Source: Helicostylum pulchrum (taxonomy: Eukaryota > Mucoromycota > Mucoromycetes > Mucorales > Mucoraceae). Taken from it: a stretch of 64,000 bases of DNA. The translations under genes were made by a program, and so were the position numbers. The DNA lies in the NCBI GenBank assembly GCA_025677825.1, contig JAIXMO010000007.1, forward strand, positions 496,001-560,000, written 5' to 3'. Positions 24,924-35,719 of this stretch are shown one piece after another. The notes beneath the pieces are model-generated. The model was not told where the DNA came from. It did not search any database and saw only the letters and a list, made by a program, of their open reading frames with translations. The stretch's first letter is position 1. Each line of letters begins with the position of its first letter.

Positions 24924-27080
24924 GATCTGGTATCACTCTTTAGTTGTGAATGAAATAGACTGAGTTGAAAAATCATCGTGTTTCCCTTGACAAATGTTTT
25001 TTTTTTAATATTTATATTACAAACAATATGACACAATAGGAAAAAGTTCTGTCACGTTATTAGAGGTACAGTTAAATCAGAGTTACTATACCCGAGTATA
25101 AGCTAGTTTACACGAGCGTATGAGCCACATTTACCGACTTAAGGCTTCAAAAAAAAAAAAGATCTAGATCCGCCAAAAAAAAGAAAAGATCGAAAGTACG
25201 TATAAAGGGGTATACTAAGCTAAAAAAAATGTATAACCCTAACATTTGTATTCTGCATTAAAATACCAAAAAAAAATTAATTGAATATACAACCGATAAG
25301 GTGATTCATCAATGTAGGATAAAGTACTGATAAGAATATACTTTTATAACTGCTAAAAGAGGTACCATAAGTAATGGATTGAAGTGAGCGCAATTGCAAA
25401 TAATACACATATATGCTTCTTAGTTTCTGTTTACAAAGCTGTGACAATACATAATTAGGCATTAGCTTAATAAAAAAAAACAAATATAGTGGTCGTGAGA
25501 TGAAAATACAGAAAGTTTTTGTAAACTCTAAAATATCTATTCTTGCAACATCAAAAAGTTTATATACTTTAATGACGACAAGGTAGTCAGCAGGGTTGTT
25601 TTGCAGTTGAAAATGTCGTCATAGTTGCCATCATTGAGAGTACTGCACTTTTTGTCAGTCATTAAAAAAACCATCATAGAGTTTTTTTTGTTGTATTTTG
25701 AGTTGTAAAAGGTAGGTACACCCGGTTTTTTTGTTTGTTATAAAAAATTAGTTTACGATTACAAATGCAGCGATTGTGTTTGGTACTACTGCGCTTTATG
25801 TGGGAACTGTAGTTCAAATGACAGAGAGGGACTGGGGACAACTGTCTAAATAAAGAATAACGCTCTGACGTTCCCAATTGAGAGTAGATTACAATTACTC
25901 TAAAAATGACGTACATGTCTAGAAAGGTATTTACATTAAAACATGATCGTGACAGTAATTTACTTTTTTTTTTTTTTTTTTTTTTTTGCACCCATTACTT
26001 TAAAAGTGCTTTCTGATAGGATTTTAGAGTGCGCGTTTAATAAAAAGTACAGTGTTTCTAATAGAATAAATTTTTAACAGATACAGAAGATCAGTATTTT
26101 TAGGTATTAATAAAAAGTTTGTTAAACATTTAACTTGCTCAGCTTTTCGACCCCATAATTTTCTCAGTTAATAAGTAATAGATATGGTAATAAATCACCT
26201 TGTTTTCGAATTTATTTAAATACTGTCAAAACCGTTTCATATTTGCTTTTGAGATAACGGCAGTTATCCGAATGATCTTCTCTTTTTTTTTATTGAGTCA
26301 GGTCGCTAGCATCAACAATGAGTTCTACAGCGGAACTAGTGTTATCCTGAGTCGCATTTTGGCGTTTTAAAACATTACTCCTGCAATTTCCTATCTAGAA
26401 TATTTGCAGAGTTGCGAAAACTCCCTTTTTAATAAAGGCGTTTTTGGTGGGTTTGTTTAAAAGGACTGAGATATTTATTTAAAAAAAGTTGGTAAAGGAT
26501 AGTAAAGAAAAGAAGTTTATTCTTAATCTAAAACGTCATTGTATAGTGTATTACAAAAGTCACACAATCTATTTCTTGTGATAATAAATCCCGCTACTTC
26601 GTGTCATATTTAACCTCTAACTGGGATGACTAGCTACATTTGGAAACATTATGAAAAATAGCTTTGGTGCGACACATACTGTAAGAGTTATTGGCTGTAT
26701 GAAAGGCCATAGAAAACCTATTTTTTTTTTCATTTAGCGATAATTCTGGACTCTTTTCTTCTATTCTTTTTTCTTTTTTCGATAAAGAAATCATAAAAGA
26801 AAGTAACAACAGTACCTTAAAAACAAACTAAAAAGAAGGAATAGAAGGGATAGAAGCAAAAAAAAAAAAAAGAAAGATTCATGTATAATATATATTTTTT
26901 TTAGTTCATTTTTTTTTTTATAATAATCGCTCCTTGTCCTAAATTTTTTTTTCTTTTTTTTTCTTCTTCCGTTCTCTTTTTTTTTCGTTCACAGTTATTT
27001 CTCTCTTTCTTTCACTTATTCTACCTTATACAAACTTTTTATAATACGCGTTGATACTCTAATCAAGACAAGGAACATAT
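24924..27080. other. Intergenic region between the GH36 and F-box genes
   Basis: A divergent 2.2 kb interval. The last 300 bp before the F-box gene are long pyrimidine and T runs typical of a fungal promoter. I read all frames around 25.5-26.0 kb and found only short protein-like pieces, none assignable. No RNA gene or clear repeat was seen. Confidence 0.5.
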
Positions 27081-27600
27081 ATGACGAGCGATGCCAAATT
27101 AGCATCCATTCCGCCATTACCACTTCAACATATATTTTCCTTTCTTAGTCGTTCAGACCTTTTAAATACGTCCTTGGTATCTAAAGACTGGCACACTATT
27201 TCTTGCAAAAAGCTTTGGTCCAACTTTAAGTTTGTTAGAGAAAAAGATTTTGAACGGATATTTCATATTTTGTCTAAAAGTAATTTAACTGCTCGGTATG
27301 GGAATTTCATTACTTCACTTGAACTGGTACACTCAGATAGAGATTTCTATGTAAATTCAAACCATATTTTCCTAATTACAATGTTATGTCCGAATCTTTT
27401 ATCTATCTCAATTACATTTCATCATACCCGGCCAGTTGCGCCACCTCATTTGTTGGTTAATAATAATAATCTTAATAATAATGTTAATAATAATACTAGA
27501 AGGCTACCACCACCCCAACTTTTGATGGCAAGGCAGCAACAGCAACAACAGCAACAACAACAACAACAGCAACAACAACAGCAGCAACAACAACAACAGC

Positions 27601-27670
<70 letters not shown>

Positions 27671-28604
27671 GCAACAACAACAACAGCAACAACAACCATC
27701 ACAACAACAGCAGAAACTACAGCAACAATTAAATGCGTTACCACGGCAGCAATTAAATGCGTTACCACAACAGCCACCTTTGCCAAGTCACACACATATC
27801 CTACCTTTAGCACATTTTGCCCATAACTGTCCAAAACTAAAATCGATCCGACTTGTTTCTTATTCGCCAAAAACCGATGACTCAGTATATGAAATGGCCA
27901 AATATTTGAAATCAGGATGCCTAGAATCAGTTACATTTATTAACTGTTCGACTATACAAAGTTCTACATTATGTAAATTAGCCATGATGAACCCACAGCT
28001 TAAAAGCGTAGAAATCATGGGTACTACACCCATTAGCAACTCTAGTTTAGCTACAATTGCAGATCGATGTGGACAATCATTAGAGTATCTCAGTATCGGA
28101 AATGCGTGTCAACTGACAGATAAATCAATACGTTATATTCCAGCACGATGTAAAAAACTATTACAACTATGTATATTTAATAATAATATAGAGAACATAT
28201 CACAAGATACCCTTACATCGATTGTTCTTCATTGTACACGTTTACAAATGATAAGCATCAGTGATTCACGTACACTTGGCTCTGTATTTTTTGATGTTGT
28301 AGTACAACGTGTAAATAATGAAATTGAAAAAATCAACACAAATCAAGCAGACGGTGCCAGTGGATTACAAACATTATGTTTAGGTGGCGTGAAACGAGAA
28401 ATTGTAACAAGTAAATATGTAAAATATTTAGCAGACTGTAGTGCAAGTAAACATGACATTGACCAAAATGATCAGGAACAAGATTTAGACATGTCAGATC
28501 AATTAACTCATTTAAACAAGACTAGTAAATTCACGCCAAAATCTACAGTAATTCGTGGAAATACAATTTGGTGGCAAAGACGTCGTATTCCTAAAAAAAC
28601 CTAA
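27081..28604 (+). CDS. F-box/LRR protein with a long polyglutamine tract
   Basis: Single-exon gene of 507 codons. Residues about 9-50 form an F-box (IPPLPLQHIFSFLSRSDLLN, then TSLVSKDWHTISCKKLWSNF), which would bind Skp1 in an SCF ubiquitin ligase. After an Asn-rich stretch, residues about 152-205 are 54 glutamines in a row (27534-27695), encoded by mixed CAA and CAG codons, then a shorter QL-rich part. From residue about 240 the sequence reads as leucine-rich repeats (KLKSIRLVSYS, LESVTFINCS, LKSVEIMGTTP, LEYLSIGNACQLTDKSI, LLQLCIFNNNI, LQMISISDS), the probable substrate-binding part. The C-terminus is acidic and then basic. The substrate is unknown. The Leu-rich and Val-rich frames opposite the glutamine tract are artefacts of the repeat. 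Confidence 0.85.
27534..27695 (+). repeat. CAA/CAG trinucleotide repeat (54 codons)
   Basis: An uninterrupted run of 54 Gln codons inside the F-box gene. CAG interruptions are concentrated at both ends and the middle is pure CAA. Such a tract is expected to be length-variable between strains. Confidence 0.95.
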
Positions 28605-28688
28605 ATTTATTCTTTTCAGTGTAATAATAATCGTGTAAATAATAAAGACATTAAGACAAAAAAATTTTAATAGACAATAATATTATAT

Positions 28689-29260
28689 TTAGACTTCAAA
28701 GTTAGAGGGATTACGGCCTTCTTCTCTTTGAGTATCCCACTTTTCAATCTACAATGTGGGTCAAGCAAAAAAAAAAGCATCATTAGTACGATGTCACTCT
28801 TTTTTTAAAAAAAATCCCTTTCTCCTCCTTTTTTTTTCCTCTTACCCATTCATTAGGACACAAAGCATGGTAAGCTCTGAAAAATTGCTTGCAAGGCGCA
28901 AAGTCTTCACCACGAGCGTTGATACACTTGTAGTAATCAACATAATTCTGCCAGCAGCTATTTTTAAAAAAAAAAATCAAAAAAAAAAATCAGCGCTCTT
29001 GTTACTTTCAAAGTAAAGTGTTTACGTACTGCTTAGTTTGGTTGGTGTTGGGGAAACTATATATAAATAAAAACGGTTTAATATTAAAAAAGTTTATGAA
29101 TTCAATATTTCGAATTCATTAAAAAAACACGTTACCGAGCATCGAAACCAGCTATATAAAAAAAAAGAAATTAGACCCATTAGTATTTTTTAAAAATGCC
29201 ATAAAATTCACTAGTACACGTACCGGTGGATAACTTTGTAATTTCAGCAGCGTCAGACAT
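28689..29260 (-). CDS. COX12: Cytochrome c oxidase subunit 6B (Cox12)
   Basis: Small intermembrane-space subunit of respiratory complex IV. Five tiny exons: MSDAAEITKLSTG, then AGFDAR, FPNTNQTK, HCWQNYVDYYKCINARGEDF with APCKQFFRAYHALCPNEW, and IEKWDTQREEGRNPSNFEV. The paired cysteines are CX9C (CWQNYVDYYKC) and CX10C (CKQFFRAYHALC), as in Cox6B/Cox12, for disulfide formation by the Mia40 pathway. Splice junctions were followed by hand and stay in frame. Length about 90 residues, typical. No cleavable presequence, as expected for this family. It lies between the F-box gene and the sugar transporter. Confidence 0.93.
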
Positions 29261-29569
29261 GATTAATTTAATGAATAAATAAAAAGAGAGAAGGGTGTAT
29301 TGAAAAAAAAAATTGTGCAAAAAGTACTATTCCACCGAACAAAAAATTTGTGGGGAGGGCCTGGTTATGAGGAGCCCAAGTGTGTGATGTCATCTAGTTC
29401 ATCCGTTGGGTACGACATACAATATCCAATTGATTGGTGGAAAGAAAAAAGAGGTGATTTATTTGAAGAAGTAAAAAAGTTATTATAAAATAGATAGTGG
29501 GGATATACAATAGTTGAATAAAAATTATTAGGGTATGCTTAAAGGGGGGGGGGGGAGTCTTCTTTTTTT
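29261..29569. other. Short spacer between COX12 and the sugar transporter
   Basis: About 310 bp upstream of COX12. A small plus-strand frame ends in YPIDWWKEKRGDLFEEVKKLL-like sequence, but it is too short to assign. A run of about 12 G residues lies near 29545. Confidence 0.5.
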
Positions 29570-31412
29570 TTACTCTTTGAAAATTCCATTTTCTTCGTCG
29601 CGTTTAATTTGCTCCTTATCAACTGAGTAACTGTCTTTGAAGGCCCATACTTGTCCTTTATTAAAAAGCTAAAAAAAAAAGTACATGTATTGATTTAGTA
29701 TACTTTGCCTAAGAATAAGGTGGTTTTTTTTCTTACCTCATCCATTTCTTCCAAAGAACGACCTCTGGTCTCGGGTAATAGTAAGTATGTAAATACACCC
29801 ATAACCACGGCACAAGAACCGAAAAAGAAATAAGTGCCGTAGGTAATATTTGCAATCATAATTGGTGTTACTTTAGCAATACATGCGTTCATAGCCCAGT
29901 TAAATGCGGTAGTGATAGAAAGTGACATGGCACGAATACGAGTAGGATAAATTTCAGAACAAACAACCCAGACAACAGGTCCCCAAGAGAACTCATAGCC
30001 AACTGCAAAGATATAAATACATACCATAGCAATGTAACCCTTGGCTCCCACTTTAGCACCTGATGCAGCGGAAAGGATTCCACCGTTCTCATTTTGAATT
30101 CCTAAAATCATACCGCCAAGAACATAGAAAGATACCATCATGATTACTGACCCGATCATAAGTGTACGTCTACGGCCCAACTTGGTATCAACCATAAAGA
30201 ATGAAATAAACACAAAGGCAACTTTGACAATACCGTAAACACCTGTGGCGAGAATTTCTGTTTCGTTACTGTTAAGACCAATGGAGTGAAAGATTTCTGG
30301 TGCATAATAGTTCTAATAAATTTTTTTTAAAAAAATTAGAATCTAACAAAGATTTTCTCCAACGTATAATAATATTTACAATTGCGTTTGTTCCAGTCCA
30401 TTGTTGAAATATTTGAAGCATAACGCCAATAAATAAACGATGAAGATTAGATCGACTAAACAATTCTGTCCATTTTCCTGATTTAGACTCTCTTTCAAAT
30501 TCAGCAGCCAAATTGATTTCTTCAAGCTCTTCAATGATTTCTGGGTGATCTTCTGGTAATCCGCGAAGTCTTAATAAATTACTCTTGACATCTTCTGTAC
30601 GGCCATTGATTGCAAGCCATCTTAATGACTCTGGTAAAAACATTTGGCCTACACATAAAATTACACCGGGTACGAGTTGAATGCCGAGAGGGACTCTCCA
30701 TTGAGCGTGACCAGTAGGCATGTTACGAAGGCAACCATAATCGATCCAGTACGATACCATAATACCCAATACAATCAAAAATTGCCAAAGTGTACCTAAT
30801 CGACCTCTCAATTTACGAGGAGAAATCTCTGCAATATACATGGGAACCAACATGGAACAGGCACCGATACCAGCTATAAATTAATTAGCGTCTTTTTTTA
30901 TATGTATATTCTTTTTTTCTTGCTAGTTATATATTTACCACCGCCAAAGAAACGACCAGACATCATCATGCCCATATTGGTTGCGACAACTTGAAGAATT
31001 GAACCAAAAAGAAAGATGACTGAACTTAAAACAATAGACCATTTACGGCCGTATCGATCTATTTTTATATGATTAGTTCTATTTTTTATTTTATTTTCAT
31101 CTTGTGCTCAAATTGTACCTGCAAAGAAATTAATCAATAATGCACCAACACAGCAGCCCGCTTGTAAAATGGAGACAACATCGCCCTTGATTTTTGCTAC
31201 CTCAGAAGCATTACCTACAATCCCAAAGTATTCAGGGAAGGTTGGCATAGCCAAGACACCAGAAATGACACCTTTTTTTTGCAGAAAATAATAATAATAG
31301 TTAGTAACTTGAATTGTTTATAGTTTAAATGAATAGATTTACCAATATCATAACCGAATAAGAAGCCACCTATACAGGAGATGGTGGTAGCTATCAACGA
31401 AAGATGTTTCAT
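29570..31412 (-). CDS. MFS sugar transporter (hexose/quinate type)
   Basis: Twelve-helix major facilitator family sugar transporter, expected in the plasma membrane as a sugar/H+ symporter or uniporter. Six or so exons: start MKHLSLIATTISCIGGFLFG, then YDIG, VISGVLAMPTFPEYFG, the loop motif IDRYGRKWS, GAGIGACSMLVPMYIAEISP with RKLRGRLGTLWQ, PESLRWLAINGR, QQWTGTNAIN-YYAPEIFHS, VDTKLGRRRTLM, GPVVWVVCSEIYPTRIRA and PETRGRSLEEMDE. All signature motifs of the sugar porter family are present in order. The C-terminus is a short charged tail ending GIFKE. The substrate cannot be read from the sequence. No break was found. Confidence 0.92.
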
Positions 31413-32894
31413 AAATATATTATAAGTAGAAGAAAAAAAAAATGGAATAAAAAAAAAAAAAATGCAGAATAATGCAAGCTTCTTTTTATACATTTGTATA
31501 AGCGTACAAGAAATTTATTTTGATATACTTGATGCTTTTCCTTTATTTACTTTTTTGGTACACCCTGAAAGTGGCCATAAGCAGTTACCAAAAGTCATCT
31601 GGCAACTCTAATAAGTAAATTAAAAATTCTCCTCCTCACAGAAAAAAATATTCCGAAATGACAGTAAAAACTCCAGTGTCGCCAACCCCACATTTTTAAT
31701 AGCAGTAGCTAATTTATGTTTTATACATGTATAAATCGGTCCGTTAGTTACGATTTACCTTTTGGTTACAGATGAATCTAGCTTCATCGTACACAAAGTC
31801 GAAGCTTCTTTTTTTTTTAAAAAAAAACCTTGTTTTTTATAGTGGAGATCGCTATAATGATGTTATAAAAGATAGTGTAATACAGAGGTGAACCTATTTT
31901 GATGTAGTATATTCCTTTCAAAAGTATTACAAGTACAACAATCAATATCACTCGTTTTCCCACCCGCTTTGTCTGTGAGAAAACGCAATTTTTAACTATT
32001 TCATGAGTGGATTTTTACTTCAATGGGCGATAGGTTTCTCTCAAAAATAAATATAGATAAAGCAACGCTTTTTTTTTATTATATTTTTTTTTTCATTGTC
32101 AAGTACCAAGTCTACTTTCCTTTCAATAGAAGATCATCAGACTTCTTTCTTTTCTGTTCACATGCATATATTCTAGGTTACAACTCTTTTTATAGCTAGG
32201 TATAAAGAGCTGGTCCACTTATTAAATGACTATCAACTTAATTGTACGACTTTCTTTTTTTTTTTCATGCCAAATAAAAATCAGACGTACAAAAAATTAA
32301 AAATCTGTAGTGTGTGTGTAAAAAGACTGGATCAGCAGCAAAAAAAAAAATGCATGATTCGGAAAAAAAGAATAGTTATCAATTGTCCTATTACTACTTT
32401 TGGGGATTTCTTATTTAAAAATAAAATGGGATTTATATCATTTATACAAAAGTAGTTTCTTATTCCTGTTTGGTGGGTATTTTTTTTTTCAAAGGGATCA
32501 ATTGACATTCTCCGCTAACCGTGGGCATTGGAAATATACAAGGTTTCCCGGTTCGATAAACCAGTAGGTCGATTTTATTGTGTTGCCTTAATGTGATGTC
32601 TAAAAATAATATTCAAATCCCCAAGCTTTATGAGCCTATTGGGTCAAGCTGGCAATTTTTTCTTTTGTCAACTTTTTAGAGAATATTATACATTACAGAC
32701 TCTATTTAAGGGTAGGCGCTATTTAAGAGCGAATTTATTCAGGACGCCTTCCGTCGCCTACTTCAAGTGACAATATAATATGTTTTCTCTAATGCATAGC
32801 AGGCATAGTATCTTCGAATACATATAATAATACAGTTCTATAATACATCCGTAAATAGATAATAAGAATAATAATAAATAATTTATAAAAATAT
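31413..32894. other. Intergenic region upstream of the sugar transporter
   Basis: About 1.5 kb of AT-rich DNA between the transporter start and the recombinase debris. Short T/A palindromes occur near 31809-31828. No gene recognised. Confidence 0.55.
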
Positions 32895-33212
32895 TAGCTT
32901 GCTTGATTGTAAAAAAATGACTTTATTAAAATTGGTTGTGCCTTCTTTTTTTATTTTGAGTCTCAATAGATCTATAGATATGGCAAGTCTGCTCCGAATT
33001 TCTTCGAGCTTTCTAGCTGACTCGTCACACGATACGTTTTCCTTTTCTTCTTTCTTCTCAATGACTTTGTACATTTCTTTTATTCTACTAAAGTACCTGG
33101 ATTCATGCTCTGGCTTACGCCATTTAGTACCATGCGTTTGTTCCGGATCCTTTACAGCAGAAAAGCCAGATAAAACAACTCTATATTCTCTCTATACATC
33201 AGAGACCGTTAC
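32895..33212 (-). pseudogene. GCR1_C-like domain fragment (Crypton-associated)
   Basis: On the minus strand a continuous frame reads NIVTVSDV, a TAG stop, then REYRVVLSGFSAVKDPEQTH-GTKWRK, ESRYFSRIKEMYKVIEKKEE and a coiled, charged tail. The pattern 'TVxDVW-REYxxGL ... G-x-KWR ... FxSRxKxxY' is that of the Gcr1 C-terminal DNA-binding domain, which in Mucoromycota is also found joined to Crypton/Ndc10-like recombinases. The stop sits where the family has Trp (TGG to TAG). No start codon or other domain is attached. Assignment rests on motif memory only. Confidence 0.6.
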
Positions 33213-33519
33213 AATATTTCTGTTAAGAGAATACCATTGATCAGATACAAGGGAGAAGAGAAACTAGGTTGCGAAGAATTAATATTACGTAAAATAACTA
33301 TTTGTGACCGTAAAATTAACTTGTGACCGTGAACTAAGACTACATCATTTTAATAAATGTAGGATGTAGGATGAAGTAAAGATAAAAAAAAGTTTATTCA
33401 ACATACTTGGATACTCGAGACTGTAATGCCCGCGGAGAATATAAATTGGTAAAAACAATATAAAATTATACAATTTATTTTTTTCTTTCTTCCTTTAATT
33501 TTTATTTTATCAAAAGTTA

Positions 33520-34781
33520 TTACTGGATATATCGCGAAAACATTGAACGTGAAACCGAAGCAAGTGCAGCTATGTTGCGTAGTAATCAAATGCTTCTCGC
33601 TAAGCACATGAGTATCTGCCCTAAAAACACCGTCAAAGCTTATAATAAAAGACAGTTAGAATGGAAAGTAAGTAAAAACAAAACAAAAAAAGACTACTTT
33701 TGAAAATAACTGTTGTTTTTTCCTAAAAAAAAGGAATGGTGTAAAACCTCTGCCCTAGTTCACACGAGAGAATTGGTTACTGACGAAATGTTAGCTTATT
33801 TTATGGGAGATCATGTCTTGAAGAAAACCGAAAAAATGGAAAGACCCTTGGCAAAGAATCAATGCAACAATACATCAAAGCCGTTATTGACCTTCACACT
33901 CAACATCGCAGAAACAACGGCACCATCCCCCAAACCAAAGTGCGTGGTCCTCTTGTTACTGCATTTCTAGACACATACTCAAGAGAAAAGGCAAAAGAAA
34001 AACGTGATTTTGTTGAAGATTGTAGTGATGACACTTTGGGCGACGGTTACGATGAAGATGATTACCAAAGAATAGGTGGATATTTTTTTAAGAACAAGAA
34101 TAATGCAATCGATTGTAGATAGGTTATGCTTCGTACTAGGTCATTCTATTCTCGGTCGTAGTCAAACAAAACTAGGAATTCAGTTTGCGGATTTATATTC
34201 GATAAAAATGCCACAAGTAGGTATAACCCAATCATTGCTTTGGCTATTACCATAAATTTCAAAAAATCCAATCAATATGGTAAAGTTGAAGTAGCCTCTT
34301 CATAAGACACATTCACGCCGAGACTTGCTCTTTGGGAGCTCTTGCTTTTAGCTTGTTTTCTCGCTTCCACTTTGAAAATGAACCTTTCCCGGACTTTACT
34401 TGCCGCCAAAACTGGTACAAGACTTCGCTTTTTCCTTCTAACAAAGACGTATTTAAAGCCATTGATTACAAAACGCATAGTAGAGGTTACACATATGTCC
34501 TGAATGTTACCAGTATCAACACAAGCAAAGTTACTCATGCTTCTCGTAAAAGTGCTATGAATATAATGGCTCAAAAAAATGTTTCGTCAGATCAGCAGAG
34601 TTTGGCTGGAAGATGGGTTGACAATAGGAAAATGGGTAATTACAATGCATCCTTCCCAATGCAAGCAATGAAAGATTTGGCCGGTTTGGATCCAGATAGT
34701 AAATACGACTATTTTCTTCCTCGTGGTGAAGTCTTGCCCTTTGAGGAATTACAGCAAATTGTTATAAAATATAAAAGTTAA
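33520..34781 (+). pseudogene. Decayed Crypton/Ndc10-like tyrosine recombinase
   Basis: Plus-strand protein pieces in several frames add up to one decayed gene. Pieces: NTVKAYNKRQLEWK joined over an intron (33668-33733) to EWCKTSALVHTRELVTDEML, the core-binding region; after a frameshift near 33841, QQYIKAVIDLHTQHRRNN; after another near 34107, RLCFVLGHSILGRSQTKLGI with the probable first catalytic Arg; a stop near 34250; then ALAFSLFSRFHFENEPFPDF, HASR (34536-34547), GRW and GNYNAS with the likely Tyr (codon 34641-34643). The R..HxxR..Y order is that of tyrosine recombinases, and the FSRFHxENEPFPDF block is familiar from the Ndc10/CBF3 domain 2 family in Mucoromycota. The last 450 bp remain open up to a stop at 34781. 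Confidence 0.7.
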
Positions 34782-35286
34782 TATCAAAAAGAAAAATAAA
34801 AAGAATAACAATAAATTATCAGACTTAGAAAAGGTTATGTCGTCTTTATTTGTGAAAAAGGGTGTGCCTTATATACATATTATAAGTTAAATAAGCGCTT
34901 ATAATTAATGTGAAACTTAAACAGTTCTAGCAAGACATTAATGAATAAGCAATTGGAAAAGATAAATAGAATTCTGTAGAAGGTCAATTACAACGACAGC
35001 GATGACTATTGTATTCCTAGTTGGCTTCTTGAATAAAGACGCAAGATAGAGGCGTGTAGCTTATAAATAATGCAACATTGATTTATGTAAACCAGTTATA
35101 TGATCTTGTAAAGAGTTTAAACAGTCTTTATACTTATATTATCAAATCGATAGAACAATAGAACCTACCTGGGATTATATGTCAAAGACACTATATTAGT
35201 ATATAGCTTACGTAAGTTCATATGAGAATATGTCACTTGTGTAAGTATGTATAAATTAGCATTCTGAAATATAAGACGTAGATACA

Positions 35287-35445
35287 TCACACGCGAGGCA
35301 TTCGCGGTTTGCCGTCGTTAAGTAAAAAATTGACGACGGTAACGGAGTTATGGGATGAATGACAAGCACAAGGTAGCCAATCTACCGGTAATGTTCCTGC
35401 AGTTGAGCTAAATCATGTACATGGTGCTAAATGGTGTTTTGAACA
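35287..35445 (+). pseudogene. Second GCR1_C-like domain fragment
   Basis: The plus-strand frame reads RGIRGLPSLSKKLTTVTELW, DE, a TGA stop, QAQGSQSTGN and VPAVELNHVHGAKW. 'TVTELWDE-W-x..GxxxVxxLxxxxGxKW' matches the start of the GCR1_C domain. The stop again replaces an expected Trp (TGG to TGA). It lies on the same strand as, and about 500 bp after, the tyrosine-recombinase relic, as would be expected of the C-terminal part of the same ancestral protein. A small inverted repeat (CCGTCGT/ACGACGG) lies inside it. Confidence 0.5.
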
Positions 35446-35598
35446 AAAGGGTAATATATTATGATGTTAACCATTTTTATAACAAAAAAGATTTTTTGTT
35501 AATATAAACTATGATAAACCGCACCTTTTACAGTCGTCGTTTAACGATTATAAACGAGGTAGAGAGTAAAATAAAAATAGAAATAGCATCGAAGTAGA

Positions 35599-35719
35599 GC
35601 ACGCACTTTCCCTTTGCGAAACGGAAACATACGAATGGGAGTTGTATATCCTTAAATGCATATACAACCAAACTACGTGCAAGAGACACTCAAAAAAGTA
35701 GCAAAGGGAAAGAACGTGC
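35599..35719. repeat. Nested palindrome (possible small foldback element)
   Basis: Outer arms GCACGCACTTTCCCTTTGC (35599-35617) and its near reverse complement at 35701-35719 agree at 17 of 19 positions. An inner perfect pair GTTGTATAT (35641-35649) and ATATACAAC (35660-35668) forms a second hairpin. No coding content. Size about 120 bp. Confidence 0.65.

Noticed and set aside
25740..25850. Cys-rich translation resembling a zinc-binding motif
   Set aside because: Only about 40 codons between stops and no continuing frame on either side; treated as chance.
27496..27870. Poly-Val and poly-Leu open frames opposite the glutamine tract
   Set aside because: They are only the other frames of the CAA/CAG repeat and have no independent support.
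29300..29488. Small frame ending in a WWKEKRGDLF-like sequence, faintly like a hAT transposase C-terminus
   Set aside because: Too short, in the COX12 upstream region, and without any other hAT motif.
32541..32580. GGTTCGATA sequence like a tRNA T-loop
   Set aside because: No matching acceptor stem, D-arm or anticodon arm could be found around it.
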